Origin: Bisporella sp. PMI_857
Taxonomy: Eukaryota > Ascomycota > Leotiomycetes > Helotiales > Helotiaceae
DNA: 64,000 bases
Assembly (NCBI GenBank): GCA_021307315.1
Contig: JAJSPD010000044.1
Span: 62,001 to 126,000, forward strand
Direction of reading: 5' to 3'
Translations under genes and position numbers: made by a program
Notes under the pieces: model-generated
Told to the model about the DNA's origin: nothing
Seen by the model: only the letters and a program-made list of their open reading frames with translations
Databases searched by the model: none
Shown: in pieces, positions 34,385 through 46,915 of the stretch
How positions within the stretch are numbered: the first letter of the stretch is position 1
How the letters are laid out: every line of letters begins with the position of its first letter

Positions 34385-37300
34385 CTATGATACATATTCA
34401 TCGATCACGCTCCTAGGCTTTTTGAAAGTTCCAAGCGGGATATATTTCTCATCCATTCCAAATCCTTGCGGGCCGCCAATTTCAATCCCTCTTGGTGTTG
34501 ATGTCCATCGCTCGGAGGCGACTATACCAAGAACAAAAACGAGCAGGCCGTACCGATATTCAGGAGTGCCAATTGCCTCACCATTCTGCGAATCGATAAC
34601 ACATATAAGGTCGGGTACTGATGCCAGCAGCTTGAAAAAGATGTCAGTCTAGAAGGTGTCAAACTTTGGTGAGCGAAGCATACCGTTTCTGTCCCACTAG
34701 CCTCCACTTTCACCGCCAAGATGTTTTCATTCTTAAAGGGGACCTTTAGCGTCTCTTTCTGTCCGTCCGTCTCTGTCAATGCTTCGATGATCACTTCTCC
34801 ATAGACATGGCCCAACTTCAGGAACCTATCAACGCCAACTATTTTCCCTCTAAATAGAACTTTGGCGGAGTCAGCACCGCCTACTTCGCCAATAATTGCT
34901 TCTGCAACATTGTCGATATCATTTATACTCCTTGAAAGAGCCACTGCTCTACCTATTCTCCATGACAAGGATATTGTGTGCTCAACAACCCACTTCTTGG
35001 TATTAGCACCTGTTACTGGCCCTTTTGCACATGCAACATATGACCCTAGCTGTGAAAGTGCCGCGCGAAAGGTACGCTCAACCATTAATTCATTTTTTGC
35101 TTTTGTCACCAGCTAAACAACCTTAGTCTTAATCATTATGAACAATCTACCAGAGCCTTTTGCTCAAACTTACCATTGTATGGCCATTTCCATCACATAT
35201 TGTTGAAGGAAGGAATGCAGGTTCTTTCTGAAATACTACAGGCGTAGTCTGCCATGCCACGGGGTACGCGCGCCCCATCCAGTCTCCATCCACAGTTGGC
35301 AGATCCATGTTTGTGGACGCGCCCAGGATCATGCCTTGCAAGCCATTGCCGCCTCCAATCTCGAGAGCAATGACAGCGTTTGGCTTGACCTTCATGTACT
35401 CATATAGTTCGTTTTGCGACTCCATCATTCTACAAACCATTAGTTCTAGTACTTCTGAGGATGAAGAGACACTTACTCATCTCCCGGGAGCTTCTCAATG
35501 GTTACTGTTGGAGATCCCTTTCCTCCTCCGCATGCTACAAGATCTGAGTCTTTCAAGTCGTCGGGCGAAATTACACGCACAACGCCGCCTCTTCTCATAA
35601 TTTCCCTGAGCCTGAGCATATGGCTGTATGGTGAACCCCCACCCCCAGTACCGAGTATGTAGCATCCGATTGTGATCCAATCGAGGTCAATCTCTGAAAT
35701 TATCCACTCTCGATTGACGACCTTAGGCTTATATGTAGCAACATCAAGTCTTTTGATATCAGGCGCTTTGTCTGACGAAACATAGTGGTTCAGCTCTGGC
35801 TTTTCTACTCTACTAAATTCTTTCATTTCATCTTCGACATTCTCCTTAACAATTGTCTCAGTCGTAATACTAGTCTTCGAAAAGTCGAAATTGCCAATAG
35901 CTTTCACGATGAATCGTGACTTGTTGGCAATGTACTACAAATATGTCAGCCATGGAATTGCAAAACGATTAGGCAACTAACTTGCAAGGGAATGCTGTCC
36001 ATCTCTACGATTTGCACTGTCTCTCGTAGGGCACCGTTCGCCACAGCTCGCTCAGTCGCTCGATCTGAGATCTCGTCAAGAATTTGTGCGGTAGTCTTAC
36101 CCTCCGTATTCTCTATGGTGTCTATTATACCGCTGACACGGGCTGTGGCAGCTCCGATGGCATTTGCGACTCCAGCCCATTCCGGTTTGATGACCTTGCT
36201 CGCTCCTTTCAGTGCACCTGGGGCAATCACAGCGCCACCGCCAACTAACAGTACAGGAATATCGCTAGCTGAAGTCTTCATCGTATCGATGATGTTCTCT
36301 AACATTTCTGCTACTTTAGCTTGAAATTCAAGGATGCCACTCTCTAGTTCTAAACCGATAACTAATTTGCGGTCCCCAATGTTTACTTCGGGATATCCAA
36401 GCACAGTATAATCCGTCGTGGTAGGCACAGAACCACCAAATACTAGAGCTCTTTCTTGTATATTATATCCCACGCTATCTGGACCAATTGTCACATGACC
36501 ATTTGCGTCCCGGCGAACGATCGATCCCCCCCCAAGCCAATACTCTTTACATCCGGGTAAGAGAAGTTCGTCCTAACACCTGCAACCTCACTAAAGGCAG
36601 CGGCTTGACGTGGGAAACCGTTCGCCAAAAGCAACCCAACGTCCGTTGTAGTTCCACCAATGTCTACGACCATAATAGCCTCCTTGAGCTTATTCTGGGT
36701 AAGGAAAGCTGCTCCCCTCATACTATTCGTGGGTCCAGAAGAGAAAGTACGAATAGGCAATCGAGCAGCAGCACTTGCGAGCAAGATGGTTCCATCGTTC
36801 TGAGTTAGGAAGACCGGGCATCGAAGTCCCAACTGAACAATGGCTTGTTGAAAGGATCTGATTGTCCGACGAGCAAATGGCAGAATCGACGCATTCAAGA
36901 TCGCAGCGTTCTCACGTTCCAAGAATCCAAGATTTGCCACATCTTTTGACATAACTATGTCAGCATCTGGATAAAGCCCTCGGACAACTTTGGCTGCGTG
37001 CTCTTCCTGTTGAGCGACCATGTCAACAGGACTGAACACTCCATTAATCACAATGCTTTTAATGCCTTTGGTCTTTATTATCTGACACTGTTTCTTGATC
37101 TCCTCCTCTTCAACGTCAGCAATTGGGCTTCCATCCACCTCTACCCCCCCAGACACGCGGCAGTGATAAGCGCAGATCAAGTTTCTCAGCTTGGCAGGCC
37201 AGTCAATACCAGGATCTACGCCTTTGGAGAAAGGTCCGCAGAGTCGAATGACAGCAACTTTTGCGAGTCGTGCGTGATCCATCTCAACAACGGCATTTAT

Positions 37301-37593
37301 GAAATGTGTAGTTCCAATTGTCACACTAGCCACATGTGCAGGATTTATATATCCTTTCGAGAACATTGCAGTGATAGTGCTGTTAATGCCCTCGCTCGGG
37401 TTTCCTGTCGTTCGCGCTTTGTGCCATGCTAAAATTCCTCGATTTTCCTCAGAAGATCGACTGGGATCGAGGATCACTCCATCCGTATTCGTCCTATTAA
37501 GTATCTTATTAATTTTCAACTCCTCTTAATGAGACTATTTTGTCATGTGACTTACCCGCCAACATCCACTCCGATTCTCAAGTTTGGCCACAT
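34385..37593 (-). CDS. Hydantoinase/oxoprolinase-DUF917 fusion protein, frameshifted (6 exons)
   Basis: Proteins of this type open hydantoin or oxoproline-like rings in an ATP-dependent way. Exons on the minus strand: 37593..37556, 37493..35982, 35934..35477, 35429..35174, 35112..34684 and 34648..34385. The N-terminus MWPNLRIGVDVGG splices into TNTDGV, the actin-like ATPase start, and a second phosphate loop VVDIGGTTTDVG follows. The C-terminal half is a DUF917 domain: YILGTGGGGSPYSHMLRLRE, IGGGNGLQGM, DGDWMGRAYP and IGGPQGFGMDEKYIPLG. The reading frame breaks at a run of eight G (plus-strand C at 36526..36533), where the conserved SIGLGGGS motif would need nine. The summed exons are one base short of 986 codons. 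Everything else is intact, so this is either a sequencing or assembly slip or a very young pseudogene. It is divergent from the NCS1 permease. Confidence 0.85.
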
Positions 37594-38155
37594 GATGAAT
37601 ATTAGTCCTGCATTCACGCTCGAGTTTAGGTCGCCACTCTCTTTCTCTATGACTAGTTGAGCATGAGATTAGATAGTTCCTTGATACTCTAGACATCAAT
37701 CTTTGGTTCTTTCTCATCCGTCATTCGGGTGTGCAAGAAATGCGAAGTATGTCAAATTTTCGGAGCGGATACTCATCGATTAAAGATAGGAGGTCAGTGG
37801 GCGACTCTAGGACCTTGGGACCGGCCTGTGGACTGCCAACCTATATTCGAGCAATATCTATTGCTCGAAACACCATTTTGGCAAGTAATATGGAGTTCTC
37901 GGCCAACATCTGGATCAAAATTGGGGGCAATGCCCGTAGCTCCGCCGAGCCAAGAATGGGATGCATTTTGAGTCGCACGCAAATCAGCGGTAACAACCAT
38001 CCACTCTCTAATATAACATTAATAATGGGTCTCCAAAGGCAGATAAGATTCATGGTCCAGATAACGGGAGGGGTAATCTTTTGTTATATTGAAAGCAATA
38101 CCTTTGGAAAAATTATGGTTGAGCTTGCTTTCAAACCCACGCACATTAGAACGCC
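37594..38155. promoter_or_regulatory. Divergent promoter with GATA-type sites (hydantoinase / NCS1)
   Basis: This 562-bp region lies between two outward-facing starts. HGATAR sequences, the AreA/Gln3 GATA-factor consensus, occur at 37671 (AGATAG), 37784 (AGATAG), 38041 (AGATAA) and 38059 (AGATAA). Four is somewhat more than the roughly two expected by chance. Open frames across it (37729-38201) have no motifs. Confidence 0.5.
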
Positions 38156-40520
38156 ATGGCATCCCGAGTGTTTCGTCGTGTCAGAGAGAAAGTGGTACTA
38201 AAAGGAGATGAGAGTAAACATGAACAAACAGAGTATGTATTCCATTGAGAAGCCGCGATCACCGCACCCGACAATTATGCGTTTACTGGTTGTCCTAAAC
38301 TTGCATTTATATATAGAGCCAATGCTGACTCCAAATCCCATTAAGCGCATGGAGCAACCGAGACCTGATTCCGCTACCACCATCCCGAAGAACATGGAGC
38401 TCCTTTCATTACTTTGGAATATGGACATTGTAAGGATATCCTTCGCAATGATCAAAGCTCCCGCTGATCACGACAGATCGTCTCTTAATATTGCAACATG
38501 GCAAACTCCCAATACGTTTCTAAGTACGAATCCCCCTATAAACGATAACGGGATCCATACTTACCCACGCAGCTCAGGGTCTGTCAGTCGGTCAAGCTAT
38601 GGCTATCATCATACTAGCACGAGCAATTATCACGCTATTTGCCTGTTTTGTTGCTTGGTGCGGCGTAAGGTAGATATATGACTTTGTGTTAATGTTTGTA
38701 CAGTGGCTGATATTCCAAGGTGGCACATTGGTTTCACAATTCAAAATCGTTTTACGTGGGGAATGCGTGGTAGCTTCATACCATTGTTACAGAGAATTTT
38801 GCTCAACTTTATCTGGAATGCCGTTCAAAGTATATCCTCAATCACTCGCGTCCTGCAGAATCAAGCTAACCTACGTCTAGCATGGAACGGTGGAAAGCTC
38901 GCAACGTAAGATCCCAACATCTTAAAATATTTCAAGTAATAATTTAACATCGATGCCTCTAGCGTCTGTATAACCGCAATCTGGCCTTCATTTGCTAAGA
39001 TACCCAATACGCTCTCCCCATCGCTTCCCACCACGACCTATGAAATGATTGGCTTCATCGTATTCTGGGTGATTTCGGTGCCTTTCCTTTTCATTCGCCC
39101 AGAGCACTTTAAGAGGCCTTTCCAATTTATATCGATTTACTGCGGCGTCGGGATGATAAGTATGATGATATGGTCGCTTTCCATAGCCCGCGGCGTAGGG
39201 CCGATCTTCTCGAAAGGCGAAACAATCGCCAGCGGCGCAAAGTGGAATTCCAGTTGGCTTATGATGGCAGGGATCAACCAGGCTATTGGACAAAAAGCGG
39301 CTGGGATGACGAATGGAAGCGATTTCTCCAGATATGCTAAGAGAGGGAAGCATTACCTGATAGGCACAATCTCTTGTTTGTGGCTCACAGGTACGGTTGT
39401 TAGTTTTGTCGGATTAGTCACCACTGCTGCTTGTCAGAAAATCTACGGCAAGATCTACTGGAATCCTCCTGATCTGCTTATGATAATGATGGACTATGGA
39501 CAAGGCTCATCTGCTGCCCGAGCTGCTGCCTTCTTCTTGGCTCTGGGCTTTGGATTAACATCGATGTTTGAAAACATCTGCGGCAACGCAGTTGCTGGAG
39601 GCATTGATCTGGCAGGTCTTTTCCCAAGGTACATTGACATTCGCCGGGGTGCTATTATCACCTTTATTGCTGCATGGGTATGTACAGGATTCCCTCTTTG
39701 CATGTGATCACTACTCATAATTCAAATAGATTGTCCAACCATGGTATCTCATCAACCGTGCAGCGGCCTTCATTGCGGTCCTCAATTCGTTCTCTGTATT
39801 TTTGGCACCTATTATCGGGGTTATGTGCGCCGACTACCATTTAATTCGCCGCCAACACATCAAGCTCAGTGCTCTCTACCACCCAGATGGCTCCATATAT
39901 TGGTTTACGCATGGTATTAATTGGCGCGTCATTCCTGCGTGGATAGCTGGATGGGCGCCTACGATCGGTGGTAAGTTAGCTTCTCGCAGTAACATACTCC
40001 TGCTCTAGAATGTTTAACCAGTGCTTCCTTCTCAAGATTTGTATATATGGTCGAAGCATGTCTTTGAGTGGACATTGAGATGACGTTTCTACCATGAAAT
40101 ATTGCTGGAATAACGAAAATGACTCTCTGATTTTGATGATAGGTCTGATAGTGAGTGTGCGTGGTGAGAAGAACGCATCCCGGGCTATCTATCAACTTTA
40201 TTATATGGCTTTCTTCTTAGGTGAGCGTCTCTACATTTGTTTTATTTGTGTACTAATAATGTCATGCAACAGGCTTCAGCATAAGCTTCCTGCTTTTCTA
40301 TTTGATGAACATTTTGTTCCCGATGAAGACAGGGACACAAGAAGTAGACGATACTGATGTATATGGAACATTCACAAATGCGGAATGCGAGAGGCGTGGT
40401 ATTATTAGTCAAGATCTGACACAAGGACTTGATCCGACAGCAGAGAAGTCGGGCGCAGTGGAAGGGGTTGCCTCAATGGATTCGAAGTCGGCGAAGTTCA
40501 AGCAATGGCTTAAGGGATAA
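38156..40520 (+). CDS. NCS1-family permease (uracil/allantoin/hydantoin type), 573 aa, 10 exons
   Basis: A plasma-membrane H+ or Na+ symporter for nucleobases, allantoin or hydantoins. Exons: 38156..38232, 38346..38429, 38477..38523, 38573..38669, 38720..38829, 38881..38905, 38963..39677, 39730..39970, 40143..40220 and 40273..40520. All introns are GT-AG and the sum is exactly 574 codons. Hallmarks recovered by splicing: SNRDLIPLPPSRRTW, NIATWQTPNTFLTQGLSVGQ, VAWCGVRWHIGF, TWNGGK, KWNSSWLMMAGINQAIGQKA, NGSDFSRYAKRGK and FENICGNAVAGGIDLAGLFP. Twelve membrane segments are likely. The gene looks intact. Uncorrected single frames give only fragments, so automated models may miss the N-terminal third. 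The substrate cannot be assigned, but the neighbouring hydantoinase favours a hydantoin-like or related ring compound. Confidence 0.9.
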
Positions 40521-41071
40521 TCCATCTTAGAAAAAATGGACGGGGAAACATAGGAGATCTAGCGGTGTTAGAGCATTCCCTGTAGAAATATAATGGACGA
40601 TCTAAGTATCATTATCTCTATCTTCATAGAGACACGTGACCGCCAAGTGATAAAGGGGCCTAACCGAGGGCGACTTATGCACCTGCCCACTCTTGGCTCT
40701 CTTGAGAAAATCTGGATGAAAGATAAGTTAGGTCATAAAGGCGGAAGGCGCCGTGGCTTAGAGAGGCACATCTGTGTGATTTCGCGGTTCCCTGTGTTAT
40801 ATCAAGTCCGGATCTGGAACTAGGCCCTCACCAAATTGATTTCTCCGAACTAGTTCGGGAACACAAGTACATCAGCCGACTTAGTTGCTGGTCGTATCTC
40901 CAAGTTTATTCAAGAACATTATGAATACGCATGAGATTTGTAATCGCGATATGAGTCAATACTAGGATTTTTTTCCCCCTGACTACAGTACACGTTACCT
41001 ATCCAAAAATTTACAGATATCAGTACCAGTCCAGGTTTTTCGCCTTGCGGACTCTTCTGTCTGTTTTAAAG
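40521..41071. promoter_or_regulatory. Upstream region of MFS permease with GATA-type sites
   Basis: This 551-bp region lies between the NCS1 stop and the MFS start. GATA-type sites are at 40612 (TTATCT), 40618 (CTATCT), 40648 (TGATAA) and 40721 (AGATAA). No gene is seen. Confidence 0.45.
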
Positions 41072-42672
41072 ATGCCAAACACAGATAAGGTGGCAACCGC
41101 AGACGTAGATGCCGAGTCTGCGTTTGCCGACAAGATTCCTCCTTCTATCGATGGCACTTCATTGGCCGCTCCCAGCGAGCGCCTGGAGGAGAAAGCATTA
41201 CTTCGGAAGCTGGATATTAACCTAATACCTATAATCATGATCCTATACCTCTTCAGCTTTCTTGACCGAGGTGCGTGCCCTCTTGTCGGCTCCTAATATC
41301 TAAGATAGGCTCTAACACAACGTAGTTAATATAGGAAATGCAAAGCTCTACGGTCTTGAGAAAGACCTTGGGCTTACGGGCAACCAGTATCAAGTCTGTG
41401 TCTCCATCCTCTTCGTAACATACTGCGTATGTACTCTCCATTATATGTCATAGAGTACCGTGCTAATTAAAACCACAGCTCTTCGAAGTCCCCTCCAACC
41501 TAATAATCAAGAAAGTAAAGCCAGACCGCTACATCGCCTTCATTGCCACCTCCTGGGGAATCACCGCTACACTCACAGGCATTGTGCAAAGTTATAGTGG
41601 CCTCATAGCCGTCCGCCTGGCCCTTGGTGCCTTGGAAGCGGGACTATTTCCCGGTCTCGTGACGTATTTGACAATGTTTTACAGCCGGAACCAACTTGCG
41701 GTTCGTGTTGGATATCTTTTTATCGCGTCCGCGATAGCTGGTGCGATGGGAGGCATTATTGCGTATGGCATCGGGTTCATGGATGGTATCCAAGGAATGG
41801 GCGCTTGGCGATGGCTCATGATCATCGAAGGTATCCCATCCGTTCTCGTTGGCATCTCCGTAGTCTTCATTCTGCCTACCAACTCCTCAACAGCCCCCTT
41901 CCTCACCGAGTCCGAAAAGTCACTCATTCTGCGCATACGCGCAAGGGAAACCGGGCAAACAGCCTCAGCGCAGAAATTTCATTGGGCCGACGTCCGCGAC
42001 GGCTTCTCCGACTGGCAGATCTGGCTTTTCTCCCTCTCCTCCTTCACAAATGATATCATGTTCTACGGCTTTAGCACCTTCCTGCCCAGCATCATAAAAT
42101 CTCTCGGCCGCTGGACGGCACCGCAAACCCAAGCCCTGACGGTCCCGGTCTACGCGCTCGGGACAGGCGTCTACCTCGTCGTCGCGCAACTTAGCGACCG
42201 CCAAGGCCAGCGTGGCATTTATGCCGCTGCCTTTGCGTTCATTTCCGTCATCGGGTATTGCATGTTGATAGCGAACAAGGGAGCGGCGGTGTCATATGCA
42301 GGGACTTTCGTGGTGGCGACAGGATTATATGTTACGGTGGGCTTGCCACTGGCGTGGTTGCCGGGGAATAAGCCGCGATATGCGAAAAGAGCGTTGAGTT
42401 CGGGGATGCAGCTAATGTTCGGGAATATGGCGGGCATCGTGATGCCGTTTCTGTATCCCACAAAAGATGCGCCAAAGTATCGTATGGGATATGGAGTTAG
42501 CATTGCATGCGTAAGTGTCAGTGTGTGTTTCTTTGTCTTCTTGACTGTATATTATAAAAGAGTTAATAGAAGAAGGGCGGAGGGGAATGAGGACTGGAAG
42601 ATTGAGGGCATGACAGAAGAAGCGATCCAGGAGATGGGAGACAAGAGTCCGAGATACGTGTATCAGATCTGA
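41072..42672 (+). CDS. MFS anion:cation symporter, allantoate-permease-like (497 aa, 3 exons)
   Basis: A 12-TM transporter of the ACS/Dal5-like branch, which carries allantoate, ureidosuccinate, nicotinate-type or other organic anions. Exons: 41072..41270, 41326..41426 and 41479..42672. The first ATG is 41072. The acidic cytoplasmic N-terminus leads into LRKLDINLIPIIMILYLFSF. Typical landmarks are FLDRVNIGNAKLYGL, LFEVPSNLIIKKVKPDRYIA, RLALGALEAGLFPGLVTYLT, GAWRWLMIIEGIPSVLVG and the C-terminal EDWKIEGMTEEAIQEMGDKS. It follows the NCS1 permease on the same strand, 551 bp apart, so it is probably part of the same catabolic block. The exact substrate is an inference from context. Confidence 0.9.
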
Positions 42673-43190
42673 GCGTCGGCTTGAGAGAGGCAGAACAGCG
42701 GTGAGTACGCATGATCATTCATATCGTAATAAATAAGCTTCAAATACGTCAAAATCTTGAGTCCAAGAGGAGATTGAGCAGAAATAGTAGGAATATATAG
42801 AATGGTCATCGGAAGATATCCCCTTGGTTCCGTCGATGAGACAGATGTCTAGGCTCTGCACAAAAGTCTTTGATCGTGTTATCAGCCCATATACGTGATT
42901 CTGATTAGATATTATCCGATCGCGTGATATACTCCATCTCACATGATTCCAAAAACTACAAGCAAGTGAAGCTAAAACAATATTAGGTAACGCGTATCGA
43001 ATTGTTACCTCGAAATCTATATATTGCTGCCCAATCACTTCGCCCAGAAAAGCGACGATTGCACATTACATTGAACGACTAATCCAATGCATCATCTATC
43101 TGCTAGATCCTACAGACGATTCAATCGCCATGCTAAATACCTCTCAAGAAATGAACTCCAAACCATCTATCCCCTAATCGAGTCGACAGT
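42673..43190. other. Convergent 3' intergenic region
   Basis: This 518-bp region separates the MFS gene from the GPI-protein gene. Nothing is recognised beyond AT-rich sequence. Confidence 0.4.
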
Positions 43191-44577
43191 TCATAACAAG
43201 AACCAGACGAAGCCAGCCGCACCAGCTATCGACAAGGCGAGGGTGTTCAAAGAAGAATGAGAAGCGGATCCCACAAAGGTAATTGGTGGCGAAGTGCCAT
43301 TTATTTGCTGCACAGGCGTGGCGCTTGGTGCAAATGTCGGTACGCTGGTGAAGACGGCGGGTGGCTCGACGAAGGTAGAAGTAGCTGCCTCGGCTGTACT
43401 GGTTTCCACAAGTGAGAAGGTGGTGGGTACAGCTTCTGGTGGTGGGACGATGGTGGAAAACACTGGAGATGCAAGGGTTCCAGGCTTGGTGACCGTAACG
43501 TGTGCAGTCTCTAGAACTGTCGTGGATGGGCCGTGAACTTCAGTGATGGTAGATTTTTGGGGTACGTGAACTTGTTCCACGGTTGAAGTGACGTGAACAG
43601 TCTCGATGATGGTTGTTGAAGGAGCCACTCCGTGAATCTCAGTGATAACATAAGGTGGGACTTCATGAGAAGTGATGATAATAGTTTGGAAGACGGTAGT
43701 CTATGGATACAAGTTAGCTTGAGTTAGAGATGGATTGATGATATGCTTACATGATCAGCATACGTCTTTGTGACTTCGCAAGCGGTAGTTGTGGTGTCCC
43801 AACTCTTGGTCAAAGTCACGGTTTCGGTTTTGGTTACTTCGTGATCAGGCTTGTACTTATTCTCATCTTCATATTTATATTTGTTATCATCCTATAATGA
43901 GAGCCCCGGAATTAGTTTACCATTTTTCAGTAACAATCTAGAGTTGGGCATTGTACTGAAAATTATGTACTCAAGGCTTATATTCATTGTCTTCGAACTT
44001 GAGACAATGAGTATTCTTCGGAGTAGCTGTTTACGTAATTCTGTACACCGAAAAGCTGACTAACCTTTTTCTTGTCATCCTCATATTTCTTCTTTTCTTC
44101 TTCCTTTTTCTTGTCGTCCTCGTATTTCTTAGCCTCCTCTTCCTTCTTCTTCTGATCCTCCTCTTTCTGCTTCTCCTCCTCCTTTTTCTTGTCGTCCTCG
44201 TATTTCTTAGCCTCCTCTTCCTTCTTCTTCTGATCTTCTTCTTTCTGCTTCTCCTCCTCCTCCTTCTTCTTCTGATCTTCTTGTTTCTGCTTCTCCTCCT
44301 CCTTCTTCTTGTCGTCTTCATACTGATTATTTTGCTTGTTGTCATAGGCTTTGGTCTCCTTTGGTGCCTCTTCCTTGGTCTTAGTCACCTCAGCAGAACC
44401 TTTGCCATCGTCATACTGATTCCCCGAATCCTCAGACTTGTAAGCCTCGTTGGATGGACTGCTATATTGATAACCTGAATTATATGATGGAGATGACTGG
44501 GATGACCCGCCGGGTAGTGCTGCAGCAGAAACAGCTGAGATGGCCAAAGCCATTGTAAAAACGATAGATTGACGCAT
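43191..44577 (-). CDS. Probable GPI-anchored surface protein with Lys/Glu repeats (387 aa, 3 exons)
   Basis: Exons: 44577..44065, 43891..43751 and 43700..43191, joined by GT-AG introns of 173 and 50 bp, exactly in frame. The N-terminal signal peptide reads IVFTMALAISAVSAAALPGG. A charged region (residues about 75-175) is built almost only of Lys, Glu, Asp and Gln in 26-residue repeats containing KKYEDDKKKEEE. The C-terminal half is Thr/Ser/Val/Pro-rich with TETVTLTKSWDTTTT-like and TTIIETVHVT segments typical of O-glycosylated wall proteins. It ends with a small-residue site before the hydrophobic tail LALSIAGAAGFVWFLL, a GPI-anchor signal. Function is probably structural or adhesive at the cell wall, but this is inferred from architecture. 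Single-frame annotation would split it into two genes. Confidence 0.8.
44090..44330 (-). repeat. 78-bp imperfect coding tandem repeat
   Basis: Purine-rich on the minus strand. The block beginning at plus-strand TTGTCGTCCTCG recurs at 44111 and 44189, a 78-bp period encoding 26 residues, with a third partial copy to about 44325. The period is a multiple of three, so copy-number change would preserve frame. Confidence 0.8.
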
Positions 44578-46915
44578 ATTGGCGGAGGTCTCGGTGGTGT
44601 TGGATTAAGATTGTATTTGTTGCAATAAGTAATGGGCGGTAGTAAAAAATGAATATAAGATTGATGCTCAAAACAGGTGATTGTTCGAAAAGAATGAACG
44701 TAGTTGGCCAGCAAAAAGAAGGTATACCTAGCAACAAGTTGAAGAGGCAAAGTGTAAATAATGACGGTGAAGAAATTAATACGCTGGCCAGGTTGTCATG
44801 GCAGGTGGGGGGTTCTATATACCATCCCAAGTGTACGAAGCACTTCAAACGGAATGGGTAACAGAAGGAAAATCTCATCTCGGGATTGGCATCGAAAAAA
44901 GCACCAAAAACGCTCTGTTCGGCTAGTTACTTCCGCCTGAGACGAACATTTTTCAGGGGAGAGCACGCAGGAGCATGGAGATATGATACAGGAGAGCCGC
45001 AACCTGATCTTGGCGACAAACGCTTGTCGGCCGAGCAGCCGCACTTGGGATGTTGGACCATACCCTCAAAGATGAAAGGCGTCGTCTGATGGGTCAAACT
45101 TCAATGACAGAAATAGCATTAGGCTTTTAAGCTTGTTTGAAAGTGGCACCCCATGCGTTTCGAGGCTTTGGGGAAACATTACCACCTTAGACTTGAACTT
45201 GGAATGTGTGGCGGTGTTGAGCATTATGGAGCAGCTTGAACAAGGTTGAAGGCATTCCCAAGGAGGACCACATGACAAAACTTCGCAGCAGCTCAAAAAC
45301 CCTCGATCTGAGTAATAATATCGCGGCCACTGAGTGATGCTTTTGATAAGGGAAAGAATTCTCATCTGTTATCTTCGTTCTCATAATGCATTGTAACAGG
45401 CTTGAGATGGGGAGGATCGGATGGTAGGATCTGACATGGGCACGCACAGATCAAACTGCACTTGCTTCAGACGCTTCTGCCAAGCTGAGTTGAAACCTCA
45501 AAGCGCAAAACAACGAATGGACGAACAGAACAGCAGATTAAGGAGAGTATAACAGGCTAAGTCACCCATGCTATTTGGCGATGATGATGCGATTGCTGAG
45601 ATCCAGAGGGAGAACGTTACTTCGGATGATGGAATGGCCGATGAACATTAAGTATACAATAGGGAACTTCATCATTGTTTTAAACCTGAGAGTTCTCGAA
45701 ACATGTTGTCAGCTAACACCCCCTGACTGCCAAGGCGGCCAAAGAACCCTAGAAAGCTTACGTGCACGTGAGCTTGGCTGATGTAAGGCAAGAAATTGTT
45801 GCCTTGGTTACGAGGTTTCATGTTCAAGCTCACATTCAAGTTCACATTCCAAGTGTCAAAATGCTACGCTACCTTTAATCCTACAATACGTTACCTGTTA
45901 GCAAAAGTATTGATGATATCCATTATTTTCGTGTTGGAGATGTCTCAGAGTAGGTCTAGCGTCTCTTCTTGCAGCTCAATTAACTAACATACCCATGAGT
46001 GAGCACACTAGACTATACCACTGAAACCCGAGAATGGCCTTTTAATTTATCAATGCCAAAACTCAGAGCTGACAAGCGCTTAGCTACAAACCCTTTTAGT
46101 TTGAACGCCACATATCCAGGCCATTTCATCACAATCGTGCCCGCCAACCGGTCATATATGGTCGTGCAGGAAACTATATTGCCGATCGCAAGAAATATAT
46201 GGCTCATTATACCAGGCTACATCCAGGAAACACCCACTAAAGCCGTCGTACTGTACCTACATAGTCTTATGTTTCATCACTAATGCGGTTTTTTGATTCT
46301 ATGATCACTTCAGTTCCTGTATCGAGTTTAGCAGAGTGACATCTCAAGACTCACAGAAAGCTCCATCACTCCGTTATCGCATAGTGCTAGTCAGGCTCCT
46401 AAAGAAGAGTTGGTCTTTTAGAAAGGTTAGTCGGAATCTATGTAATCTGTGGTGGAGCATAGAAATCATACTAGTCTGAGCACTCGTATTTGTATAAGTA
46501 ATGAGTGCTAGCTGATGATGCATTAAGGAAGACAAGTTTGGATTCCCAAGTCGCCTAACTGTTTCTGCCAAATATCTATTTCATAAGAGTTGATGGCTGT
46601 TTTTATGACACAAGACACCAAGTTCTCTCAAGGGACAATGCTACTCTCGAGGATTCTAGCGCGAGCATGATACAAGAGGATTGCAGTAGTTGCATCATGG
46701 CGACGGCATGGTTGGATGTATCTGAGATTGCCACAGCTGTTTCATGCAACCTGTACTATTGAATTCTCCTAATAATCAGCCGCATACAGCTGGAACTTCA
46801 GAGCATAAACTAATTCGCCTTGATCAACCCCTCATATGCCTAGCGAACAAATCTCAAGCAGATGCCTTCCCACTTAAATCACGATCACGTGGATCCAGTA
46901 AATTCCTATCATCTT
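44578..46915. other. Gene-poor region, 2.3 kb
   Basis: No gene is supported. A 27-codon ATG-to-stop frame at about 45569-45652 and a 94-codon frame at 45999-46283 lack family features. I see no tRNA cloverleaf or long repeat. Confidence 0.4.

Noticed and set aside
37729..38201. Open frames in the hydantoinase/NCS1 promoter
   Set aside because: They overlap the true NCS1 first exon in another frame and carry no domain.
43294..43536. Frame opposite the GPI-protein gene
   Set aside because: Antisense shadow of the Thr/Ser/Val-rich coding region.
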